Part shown: piece after piece, positions 15,661 through 26,943 of the stretch
How positions within the stretch are numbered: the first letter of the stretch is position 1
Layout: every line of letters begins with the position of its first letter
Source of the DNA: Hofstenia miamia
Taxonomy: Eukaryota; Xenacoelomorpha; Acoela; Hofsteniidae
Reading direction: 5' to 3'
Assembly: GCA_900660155.1 (NCBI GenBank)
Contig: CABFPE010000499.1
Location: forward strand, 153,897 to 217,896
Length of the DNA stretch: 64,000 nt
The notes under the pieces: generated by a model
Database searches by the model: none
What the model saw: the letters and a program-made list of their open reading frames with translations, nothing else
What the model was told of the DNA's origin: nothing
Translations under genes and position numbers: made by a program

Positions 15661-16430
15661 TACAATACTGGCCAAGTTTGGGAACACTTTCCAAATTTCT
15701 GTATTTTCCACCAAAAAAACGTAATGTAGAAACAATATAATAACACCATTTAGAAAGTTAATGGTTAATTCAGAAAAACCCACTAATATTTTGTATGTCC
15801 GCCATTATTGGCCAAACACGCAGCAATGCGTTTGACATTGACTCCACCAGCTTTCTGCAATAATCATCAGTAATCTATGTGCACCATACCACTTAAATTT
15901 GCTCCTTCAGATCATTGAGTGATGTGCATTGGCGCTTCCCCAGACAGTTTTTGATGTGATGCCAGCAATTTTCAATGACGTTGAGATCTGGGGAGTTTCC
16001 CGGCCAGTTCTTAAGCAGCCGAAAGTCTTGTGAAACAGTGGATTGCATCACAACTTTGGCGCTGTGGCAAGGAGCACCATCTTGTTGTAGCAAAGATGTT
16101 CCGCGAATCTGCTTAAACATGGGAACTTTTTCCTGAATTATTTTGAGGTAGGCTTTGGCCGTGACTGTCTCATTGTGAGGAACAAAATGCAGACCAGCAC
16201 GCCCATTCGCAGTTATAGCGCCCCAAATCATCACAGAAGGTGTTGAGCGGGCAGTTTGTTGCGTGTAACGTTTGTTGAATCTTTGGTTTCTTGGTTGTCG
16301 AACGTGTGGCCGGTATGATGTAAACTGGCAAATCTTGGATTCGTCATTACTTGATGCCACATCTCATGGGTGTAATGGTTGTATTGCCTGCAGAAGCGCA
16401 ACTGTATATATATATATATATATATATATT
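15661..16430 (-). mobile_element. Tc1/mariner-type element, 3' part with long transposase frame
   Basis: The end TACAATACTGGCCAAG at 15661 resembles Tc1 termini. The minus-strand frame 16360-15893 (155 residues) carries NDESK (first catalytic Asp), SVMIWGAI, LLQQDGAPCHSAK (second Asp) and NSPDLNVIENCW (Glu). I count 35 residues between the second Asp and the Glu, a DD35E-like spacing next to the classical DD34E. The DNA-binding half is missing: the element stops at a TA microsatellite near 16,402-16,430, so it is truncated. The three catalytic residues themselves are intact. Confidence 0.88.
16402..16430. repeat. (TA)n microsatellite
   Basis: About 14 TA units lie at the broken end of the Tc1-type element. 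Confidence 0.9.
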
Positions 16431-17095
16431 GGCAAGAGATCGAATGTTTTTGCTGTTGATTAATCATTTGGAATATATGCATGGGTATTTTTTGTATACT
16501 GTTTCTGGCAAACTTCATGTTCTGTTATTTATTGAATTAATGAATGAGTTTTTAAAACCTTTTTCTCTTTACATAATGCTGGTACAACGTTTGGATCTTG
16601 AGTTTGAAAAATGTCAACATAGTGTTCACAATAAGGTGTTTACGGAAAAAAATTGATTTGGAAATGTAGTACTTATTTCTGAAACAATTTTTCTTTGAAA
16701 CATTTAATTCCCATCTTAATTAACCATTACGTTTCTTAGAAAACATCTTTTATATCAGTAAATATACATTTGTATAATTGGGAAGACTGATAATAAATGC
16801 ATGGAAAAATTGAATTATCGTGCAAGCTGGAAATTGCATTACTATTATTACCATATTTATTATATCGATAGTTTATTTTCGAACATTGCATTAATGTGAG
16901 ATTTGACAATAAGCTATAAATTCAATTGCCACTTGCATAGATTTTTATTGTTGCCTATGCAAGTATCATCGGTGGATTGAATCAAATTAAAATCAGTTGT
17001 CGTGTGCATGTCGTTTACATATATGCTATGATTCAAATAACTAGTTATCAAATTTCTGCGATTATAAAAAACTCATGTAAAATAACTTTTTATTA
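16431..17095. other. AT-rich sequence, nothing recognised
   Basis: No coding, repeat or RNA signal is supported here. Confidence 0.5.
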
Positions 17096-17350
17096 TTATG
17101 CTATGATAGAATAAAAGTCTATGAATTTATTTGCGTTCTGTGAAGATCTCCAATTCTCTATCTTTTGAAATTGCATAAGTAGTTGAAAAAGTTTCCGAAA
17201 TCCAAATTTAGTATTTGATAATAGGTTGCACCTATTTAGGTATTTCGTTATTATTGGAGATGCGCTTGAAATTGGTCGATAATTTTTCGCAAGTGACGAA
17301 TCGTTTTCCGTAAAAATGAGAATAACGTGAACAGATTTTAAATAATCCAC
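17096..17350 (-). pseudogene. LINE reverse-transcriptase fragment
   Basis: The minus-strand frame holds the non-LTR reverse-transcriptase landmark KNYRPIS after an IFTENDSSLA stretch, and further on LLSNTKFGFRK. These match the start of the reverse-transcriptase domain in Jockey/CR1-like LINEs. Only about 80 residues remain and the catalytic box is absent, so this is a dead scrap. Confidence 0.65.
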
Positions 17351-18218
17351 AAAGTAATGGTTTTTTATTAATTACTTTAATATAACAACAGCATGCATTT
17401 ATATATACATAATTTAAGGGACTGGCAATTATATCTGCAGTGATTTTACTTGCACATGAAGCAATTTTTGAATGTCCGATTGATTTGTTAGGTTTAAGTT
17501 TCGGAACTTGTTTTATAAAACGGAAAGAAAGTTCGGGTTAACAAAATTAAGGCAATTTACTTAACTATTGCACCATTGTAATTTCCTAGACTTATAAAAG
17601 TCTGATTTAAAACGTTAGAAACGATCGATAATGTTTTTCCATTTTAATTTTTTATAGCATCAATAGAGTTTGATTTAGATTTCTTACTACTAGGGGTCTC
17701 ATGAATCAATTTCAACTTTGACTTTTAAGTTGGCAGACGAGGGTATTCATTTCTAATGTATTCGTTGTACGACTTACGATTTGCAATGGTGGAGACATTT
17801 CTAGCTATTTTATATGCAACAAAATTTCTGTTTTGGAACTGTTAAATATTATGTTTTTGCGAAGCAATCTTTTACAAAAATCATTTAACCAAGGTTTACT
17901 ATGTGCAGATATGCTTGAATTTTAATTTGATTTAATCATAATTTTCTTTTCTGGACAAATTAAGAGTCAAAGCAAATTTATTGCTCAATGTATACAAAAT
18001 TCTACAATCTAACATGACAAAAGAAAAATAAAATATCAACAAATAATTTACTACAAATTAATATGTACAATGTATACTAATATAATCAATGTTTGTGTAG
18101 GTTCTCAATGTTGGATATATGTTTCGAATGCATGAAGTGTATTACCGTCCCCTAATGTATATTGTTTTATTAGAAGAAACTGTTTCAATTTTTTTCAAAA
18201 TTTTTTATAGTTTTTTTT
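17351..18218. other. AT-rich sequence between two LINE scraps
   Basis: No intact frame is seen. Decayed LINE sequence is possible but not demonstrated. Confidence 0.4.
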
Positions 18219-18428
18219 CTATTCGCATTCTAAATTATTCCACAATTTAATTGATATGTGATGAAAGCCATTAGAATTTTTATTTAAACACAGAAATTTT
18301 TGCGATCGCACATTTAATTGGTTGTGGAGATTTGAATTTAAATAAAATAGATAGCACATGCAGATGAATTTGGTAGAACGGAGATAATTTATTACGATAT
18401 ACTGATACTTCGTCATGCTTTTGTGCAA
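18219..18428 (-). pseudogene. LINE C-terminal fragment
   Basis: The frame includes LHNQLNVRSQKF and ends with ISIKLWNNLE. It resembles the C-terminal region of Jockey/CR1-type LINE polyproteins (HNYNTR...WN.LP). It lies on the 5' side of the 17.1-kb fragment on the minus strand, so the two are separate fragments, not one ordered copy. Confidence 0.5.
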
Positions 18429-19316
18429 AGCTTAGTTTTTATACACCAATTAAATGTCTTTGATAGAAGCATACGATGTTTCGAATTTAGGTTAGTTAAA
18501 AGAAATGAACAGTATTGAAAATGAGATGAACAGAAAGCAGGTATCCGTTGATTATGATAATATTTTGATATTACATTGCGTAAGTGATAGTTATCTAATG
18601 CCTGCAGTCATTTTTTGAATTTTATTCAGTAGAAATTTTTTAAATTTTAATTCATTATCTATCTTCAGTAATTATTATAATTAATTGAGATAAATTTCAA
18701 AATTTCTAAAAAATAGTAGTTAGTACAGAGGATATTATTTGCATTCATTTGTATGTCTCATGGTTGAGAAAAATTAATACTTGCAACAATCAATTATGGA
18801 TGAAAACAGTGTTTTATAATTTAATTGTTGCGGGAAAGGGATTCTGTGGTTTAGCTAGCCATGTTTAATGATTATTTATTTCAAAGCAAAATCAATTTTA
18901 TTTCATAAAAATGAAATATGGCGCGAAAATTTTCTATAGTGAATTACATTAAGTTTTCTTTTACTAAATAGGAAATTGACAGGAAAATGTAATCGTGAAA
19001 TCTGTTAAATTAATTACACTTAAGTTTTATCAATGTCCCTCATTTTTTTCCTCTAGATAAAATACCGATAAATTTTTAGAAAAAATACCGCAGTGTCGGT
19101 ATAGCACCGAGTCTCGTTGTCTTACTATTATGTTATGTTCTACCATCATATTAAATTAATTTTGTAAGTTTTAGTTTTTGCAATGGTCTTAAACATATAA
19201 AATATTTTTGAAATTAGTAATTCCTTTTAATTGCCCAAATGAGCGAGGTCAAATTTAGGAAGCCAGGTCGGGTTCAAAAAGTTTGAACCATTTCCAGGTC
19301 TGAATAAAGGAACCCN

Positions 19317-19348
<32 letters not shown>

Positions 19349-19485
19349 CAGTTCTAATGAACATAATCAAAACTTGAAACATTTTACGTAAAGCCCAGGT
19401 CATGTGCTTCCTTGCATAGGTTATTATATGTTTTTGAACAAAGCGAATGCATACTGAGAGTGACGTTTTTAAGTAACAATTTGTT
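18429..19485. other. AT-rich sequence with a microsatellite and a single-N join
   Basis: No gene is seen. An N at 19316 is followed by about 30 bp of (TA)n (19317-19346). A stretch near 19250-19315 (CCAGGTCGGGTTC) looks repeat-derived. Confidence 0.4.
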
Positions 19486-20512
19486 TACAGCCGTGCATAA
19501 GTTTTAGGCATTTTCACAACCCCAACATACACGTTAGTAAGAACTGTTTAAAAATAAGAATAGTTATAATAACAATAGCAACAAAACATACACTTATGTA
19601 ACTAAAAGTTTGAGTTAGTATTTGGAATGACTTCCCTTGACCCGCACAACTTCAGCTATTTTTTCGGAAATGATTGGATAAGTTTCACTATTGTAGCATC
19701 CGGAATAAGTGTCCATTCTTCTTTCGCGACTGCCCAAGTTGTCCCTGTTTCTCGGGTGCTTTTCCTGAACTTTTTGTTTGAGAACTCCCATAAATTCTCG
19801 ATAATCTTGAGATCGGGACTTTGCGGAGGCCAGGTCTCAACTTACGAAATGTTGTGTGAAACGGGAAGTATGCGCCCGTGCGCCGTCCTGCTGTAGCACA
19901 AGCTTAGGTTGAAGGATATTTCTTAATGAATTATTCAAAATACTACAATATTCGGTCGTATTTACGTTTCCATGGCATCTCTCTGCTCGTATAGCCCCCC
20001 AATTTCGTAGTTTTGCACCTATATTTTTCATGGAATCGTGTTCCTGGAGGTCTACGGACGTATTTCCTAAAGCGCTCGCCTACAAACAACAATCACTCAT
20101 CTGCTCCAATTCCCAAAACGCCACATGTACCTGTCTTTGCAATATTTTAATCGTTTTCTTTTATATGCCAAAGTGAGAAGTGGTTTTTTGTCTACTATTC
20201 GTTTTTGTTTGGGCGTCAGAATAGGACGACCCGTTCGGGGTAAGTCCTCAACTGGCAATCCACTTAAGTGCTTTTTAACGATATGGCGAACTGCTGTTGG
20301 AGAAACAGACAGTTGTTTTAAACCTATTCTGACCGGAGCGAGATAAATCAAGAACTTCGTGACGTTTCTCAGGTGTAATGCGACCCATAGTTTCATAAAC
20401 TGGTTGCTTCTGTTTAAATCTGGCAAAGAAAGAGCAAAAACCTGTCAAATATTGAGAAACATATTCAAACACATCAACATTAGAAAAGTGATTAAAACTT
20501 ATGCAAAGTTTA
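19486..20512 (-). mobile_element. Tc1/mariner element, about 1.03 kb, frameshifted
   Basis: Ends match as inverted repeats over TGCATAAGTTTTA, giving a 1,027-bp element with TA at each edge, a normal Tc1 size. On the minus strand the transposase begins near 20,393 with MGRITPEKRHEVLDL, shows a helix-turn-helix linker (LPRTGRPILTPKQ), QQDGARAHTS with the second Asp, and PPQSPDLKIIENLW with the final Glu. These parts lie in different frames, so at least two frameshifts inactivate it. Confidence 0.85.
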
Positions 20513-20729
20513 CTATCAGCGTATGCAGCAATCATCTATATTTTTTCAGTAGACATCATTTTGCAGTGTAATGGTTATTTAATTTGAATTTGGTCGAATA
20601 ATTGAAATTATTCGATTAATAAAGTTGTTATGAAACGATTGAAGTAAGTGAATAAAATTTTTTCACGAGACTGTATATATATAGTTCTAAGACTTTTCAT
20701 ATTTAGAATTTAAATATATCATTTTAAAA

Positions 20730-20770
20730 TATTATCCAGTTTCGATAGATAGTCTATCTTCGTCAGCAAA
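20730..20770 (-). ncRNA. Hammerhead-ribozyme-like motif (solo, Penelope-type)
   Basis: On the minus strand CTGACGA (20766-20760) is followed by stem II GATAG/CTATC with loop ACTAT, then GAAAC (20743-20739). This has the order and spacing of a hammerhead core. Stem III and the cleavage site are not clear. A short TA run lies nearby, but no GIY-YIG frame remains. It lies 0.2 kb downstream of the DJ-1-like stop codon. Confidence 0.5.
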
Positions 20771-20986
20771 AGGGTAGTAATATTTAAAAGTTAAGTTTAC
20801 CATTAACAAGAACCATATTTGAATGATTTGGAGATGTTAAGTTCTTTTTGTCTACTTAAAAGTATACTTTTATCTGTTGTTTCATTGATGATAATTGTCT
20901 ACCCTATTTTCGTGATTTTGATTTTAATAATTGTTGATTATTGTGCTTGAATTTAATTGAATTTTAACTATCAATTGTTTGGAAAT

Positions 20987-23900
20987 TTATTCATTAGTTG
21001 ATTGTGTTTTGTCATCATCGTCTATCCCAAGTATTGCCTTTAGCTTGTCAATAGAACGTCCAAGCACAAGTGATGCTGCTTCGAGAGCAACTGCTGTTGC
21101 GGACATCGAGTTTTGGCCTGTTATGATTCTACCATCCTTCTAAAATAAAATTAATAAAAATAGGTATTTTAACTATACATCAACTCACTACTACGTTTGG
21201 TGTTTCTAAGTTTTCTTTCGTAATAAATCTGACAGCCGCGAGTTTATCCTTTATGTAGCCTCCAAAATACTGCTGTGTACCTCCACAAAGAAGCTGGTCT
21301 TCATCTTTTGGCGAGATGCACGCAACCTTGCGATCTTCTAATAGCCCAACATACTCACGCTGACTGTTTGTAAAATCTTTGATTAGTATTGCGTTTAAAC
21401 CTAAATGAGTGACTTAGAAAATGATATTTAGTGCTGACGAAATGTGGATTCTCATTATATACTGTCATGATTGTTGAGTACTAAAGATAGTATTAGCTCA
21501 GGATACATTTATTAATGTCTGTGCTATGGTAATAAACCCTATGACATGGTACCAAGTTGTATTACAGTTAAATTTATTTTTCACAAACTATTTTTAATTA
21601 AAAGTAAAGACAATTCAATTCTTGTAAATACATTTTTCTAAAAATTTCATTGTTAAAATCAAATTAAGATCGACAAATTGGAATTAATATTAAAGTTGCA
21701 GCTTGTAAGGTACCTGCAGGTATTAAGGCCCACAGCTGACAAACGACACTTCCAGCGCTAAGTTGTTACTATAACAATGCTGAACGGACTTGCCGGTAGG
21801 GAGAAACCACAGGCTCACAGTTCATTCATTGCCTCTAGTCTGCAGTAGCGTGCTGATCACGATGCAAATGTAAAGTAAGTTTCTCTCATCAGATTTCTAA
21901 TTTACTAGAGAATAGTAACAAGTTTAATTTAGTAATACTTTTATGTGATGAATTCTATTTTGTATCTTAGTGTTTTTTATCGGAATAATCTTAATAAAAG
22001 ACAAAATTGTCGCTTTTGATAGTTATTAGTGTAGGGAACAAGGTCCACAATTTCAAACAGAGATATTGAATTGATTAATCCTTATAACTGACCCCTTGAC
22101 AGTTTTTAATTTAGTGATAGACAGCAAATGAACCTTTTACACTATTTAATTCAAAATAGACATTCTTTGTGATTAATATTCAAAAATGGGCCTTTTCCTC
22201 TACATTAATGTTTATTGTTATTTTTTTGAAGAAATGCGTCGAGTTTCGAAGGGTATCAAAGGTAATTGGACGACAGAGCAGTTACAGGGTGCTCGTGCGG
22301 CAATTAGAGGTGGGATATCGGTCAGAAAAGCCGCAGCTGATTATCAGATTCCTCGTCGCACATTACGCAATCATCTGAAAACTGGTATTAAAGAAAGATG
22401 CATTGGACGTACTACGATCTTAAGTAAAGAGCAAGAGAACGAGCTTCGAGAACGCATAATGCGGTTCAGAGCAGTTGGATTTCCGTTGATAAGAAAAACT
22501 ATTCAATCATATGCTTATGAATATTGCATAAGAAACAGGGTGACGAACAACTTCAATATCAAATCGCAGCTTGCGTGAAAGTATTGGTTAAGGGTTTCTT
22601 GAAGCGCAACCCATCGCTTTCATTGAGAACTTCACAAGTCTTGAATAGTGGAAGAGCTCAAAAAGTGAATCCCGTTATCCTTGCGGACCATTTTGAAAAA
22701 CTTGAAAAAACACTTACCGAACTTGAATTGTTTGATAAACCTAAGAGAATATTCAATGTGGATGAAAAAAGGTTGTCGGATGACATTGCACAAGAATCAG
22801 AAAGTTATTGCACCTACAGGAACGAAACCCGTACAATTGGTAGCTGCTGAACACGCAGAAAATGTAGCCATAGTTGCATGTGGAAATGCTGTTGGAAATG
22901 CTATCCCATCAATGATAATCTACAAATGTAAGCGGGGTAGTCCAGCTTATGGAAATAATCTTCCAAAAGGTTAAATTTTCGAAATGGCCCCTAAAGGTAG
23001 CATGACGCATTTGATATTCATCAAGTGGCTGAAGCATTTCAGTACGTACAAGCCGAATGGCAAACTTCTTCTAATAATGAATGACGCATCCTGTCATCAT
23101 CATCCCGATATTATTGACGAAGCAGAACGTGTAGATGTGATACTCTACTGCCTCCCCAGCAATACGACACATGCCCTACAACCCTTCAATAAGGCTGTGT
23201 TAAAGTCGTTTGAGCATTATTTGATTGTTGAAGTGATGAAATTCTGCAGGAATCATCCAGGTCGAGTCATAACATAAGATATCTTTGGGAAACTTCTGAC
23301 ACCTACTTGGAATTCTTCTGCGACAATATCGAATATCCTTAGTGGATTCCGTTCCACTGGAATTTACCCTTTCGATTCGAATATTTTGCCTCCAGAAGCG
23401 TTTGCCCAAAGTCTCATCACTGAATATCTTGTGGATCCCATAATGCATCACAATCTCATGAAGAAATTGACTTGGATGCCATGCCCTGTTGCTCTTACAT
23501 TACCACTCCTGAACCGAAATCTTCACTCAAACAATGTGAGGCTTTCAATTACAAAGCCATAGTAATCACTAAGAAGTCAATTACTGAAGAGGTAACGCAT
23601 ACGAATGAAGATCAAGCCAACAAAAATTCAAAAGAAAATTCAAAATTCAAAGGTCAACAGAATAAGAAACTAGCAACGGTGGCAACATCTGATGATGCAC
23701 CTTGGTTCTGTGGATTATGCGGAACATGTACAGTTATTGACATGCGATCTTGTCCGTTATGCAAAAATTGGTTTCATGATGAATGCATCGGGATGACAAG
23801 ACTAGATACAGATGGTTTCTATTGCCCAGATTGTGAAATGGGTCAGCAAACTGTAATCTTCGTTCTTTTGTTTTTAGAAAGCTTTTTTAACTTCCTCCTT

Positions 23901-26717
23901 GCGCAATACATTGATTCTAGAGTTTTGTAAAGAATTTAGATTCTCATAATCTGAACTAGTTATGTTATGAAATATACAAAAATTGAATGGTAGTATTGAA
24001 TTTGCTTTGAGATTCTATAATTCTTTTGAAAAGGAAAAATGTTTTGACAAGACTGTTACCAGTAACTTTTAATTTCTTCAAAATAAGGACATTATAAGCT
24101 AGATAGCATATGCTCTGCAGACCTAAAATGGGAAATATGATGGTAATGAACGATCTTTCATGAACATATAAGTTCACGATCTTAAAAGCTTTCCATTTTA
24201 TCACTTAAAAATTTAATTTTGTCAAATTGATATTATTGGCTTTATTCCCTACACAGAAGGTATCAAAGCCCATTTTTATAGTACCACAAAACTTATTTTT
24301 TGAAGGACTTATGCTAATTATATTATTCTAAGACATCAGGTTATCAATATTCATGAATTTTGCAATGCACAATAAGTGTTAAAAATATGTTTTTAGTATT
24401 AGTTCTTAAGTGGTGGCCCGTTTAATTAACTATGGCCTTGATACCTGCCGGTACATTATAGTAAAATAGTTTTATACCACAGGCAAAATATTCCTTTGTA
24501 AACACTGAAGGTCCAACCATGGACATAAGTTCTTAAAACGACATCGTGCAAGTATTAAAATAATAAAAAACTTAAAAATATGAACATTTACCAACGATTC
24601 CATGGGAATTAGCAGCAAGAATTGAACCATTGCTGGATCTTTCGACATAGTTCGTATATATATTAGCTGCAATTTTTCTTAGTTCTATACTTTCAGGAAA
24701 ATCATCTAGACATCCAGGTCCTCCCGCATAGTACATTATATCGAAGTTCCTAAATTCATTCAAACTAGAAGCTATGACTAATTAAGAAACAATTTAGAAA
24801 CATCTTTAAGCAATAAAAAATAAGTAATTTATATATTAGTTAAATATTTCATTACTACGCATGGTGACTTAACACATGACATTATTTACAATTTACAAAA
24901 AACATATTTTACATATATTATACTGATTATAAAAAACATCAAAATTTGATTATGTTATTTAATGCACTACATATTCGTCTTAACCATCAAATGAAAATTA
25001 ACAAAACCAACTAAGTATTTATACTACAACAAAAACTTCTTTCAAATTTCAAATTTTTAGTACATTGCTTAAAACTATATACGCAAATGATAATTCTCGT
25101 GAGCGCTTTTCTAAATTCATTACATTAGTTAATTTTTGAAGGAGTTCCAATGGACCCCAATTGTCATCAGAGGGTTAAACCAATTTCGTATTTAACAGGA
25201 GTTTTTTAGTCGAGTTTAAGTATTTTTTTAAGATAATTCTGAGTTAAATCAAGTTTTTTCCAATTTACCCCAATTAGAATTCTTAGAGCTAAAATTTTAA
25301 TTTTCAGCCGATAGAGAAACTAAACTTTAAAATAATTGATTTTTTGCAAAACTTTAAATTGAGTTTTCAAAAGAGTTCGGGTATTAATGATTTCTATTCC
25401 GAATTTTTCTAATCTAATTCTGCGAACTCATTCGAGTCTGGGGTATTAAAATTTTTAGTACTAGAAAGCATTGAGCATATTCCTGAATTCATCATCTAAG
25501 CATGATTGATTCTGGGAAATTGTGTTAGATTGTTTTTTTTAAATATATTATAAAATTTGAGGAATCACGCGGTATCTTAGAACCTTCTTCTGCGCCAGTG
25601 GTTTATTTGAAATATTCTTTGACGTGCAAAGTATAATAAACATTTTCATTTCATTTTAAAAAACATGTATTGTTGTAAATTAGTACCGGAAACTTTATCA
25701 TTAGATTGTTAATAAAGAAAAAAGGAAAAATTGCAAGTGTAGTATACATATAGGTATATTGTTTTCAGTGCTGGACAGAAGATAAGTAATTCTTTTTAGC
25801 TCAAAAAATCTTCACAAATCGAAATAAAAAAATGCGTAAAACAAAACTTGAAAATCTGAATAACTTATTGAACTAAAATCATTGCCCCTTGTGCTATAAA
25901 TGAAATTCCAAGCATCCGCAGACAGTAATTAACTCGCTACTGCTGTATTTAATTAATCAAAACGTTTAGGAGTGCTTTTCAGTTTTTGAATTTCCACACT
26001 TCTAGTTGTATTCTTGGTAACGTTTTAGAAATAAATTTATTAGAACTGGAGAAGTAATGCGGATTGTCGTGCTCTCCTACACGTGATAGATTTGTACTAG
26101 ACTAACAGAGATAAAATTATAGAAAAGAAGAGTTATATTCCGAAATGCTTCACACAGTTCCTGTCAAGTATTATAGGCCATAGTATTTCATTTAATTTAT
26201 TCAATAACATGTGTGATTCCACAATCAACTACTTTAATGTAAATATACAACTATATATAATAACTCAAGATCTACATGCTTTATTAAATTGAGGGAATTG
26301 TAAAATTCTTCAAGCAACTAACAATGAATAAACTTTTTTCTTTCATTATTTTATTTCTACCTAAAACATTTACAGCATACGTAGCATTTATTGAAACCAA
26401 TGTGACGTACTATTCATACCAAGTCGATGTGGATAATCCAACGGTGAGAGAAGTTCGTTTCTATATAGTTCAAACAAAATATGATGAAAATTGGAATCCT
26501 ATTGAGGACTAATCTCCTTTGCTACGGTGATTCTATCATATATGCTAGCATCACATTTATGGTTTGGTCATTAAAAAAGTTATTGAAGCTATAAAACGAA
26601 CGCTCCATTGTAAAAATCGTACTCATTCAAGTATCACATTCAAAATGCAATTTTATGCATATCTTATGTACAAGGCATATAATTGAAATATTTTAATAAT
26701 TTAAACAGTTAAATCTA

Positions 26718-26769
<52 letters not shown>

Positions 26770-26903
26770 NNNNNNNNNNNNNNNNNNNNNNNNNNNNNNN
26801 NNNNNNNNNNNNNNNNNNNNNNNNNNNNNNNNNNNNNNNNNNNNNNNNNNNNNNNNNNNNNNNNNNNNNNNNNNNNNNNNNNNNNNNNNNNNNNNNNNNN
26901 NAT

Positions 26904-26943
<40 letters not shown>

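Noticed and set aside
16272-16656. Plus-strand frames over the Tc1-type element
   Set aside because: They are shadows of the minus-strand transposase and the TA repeat.
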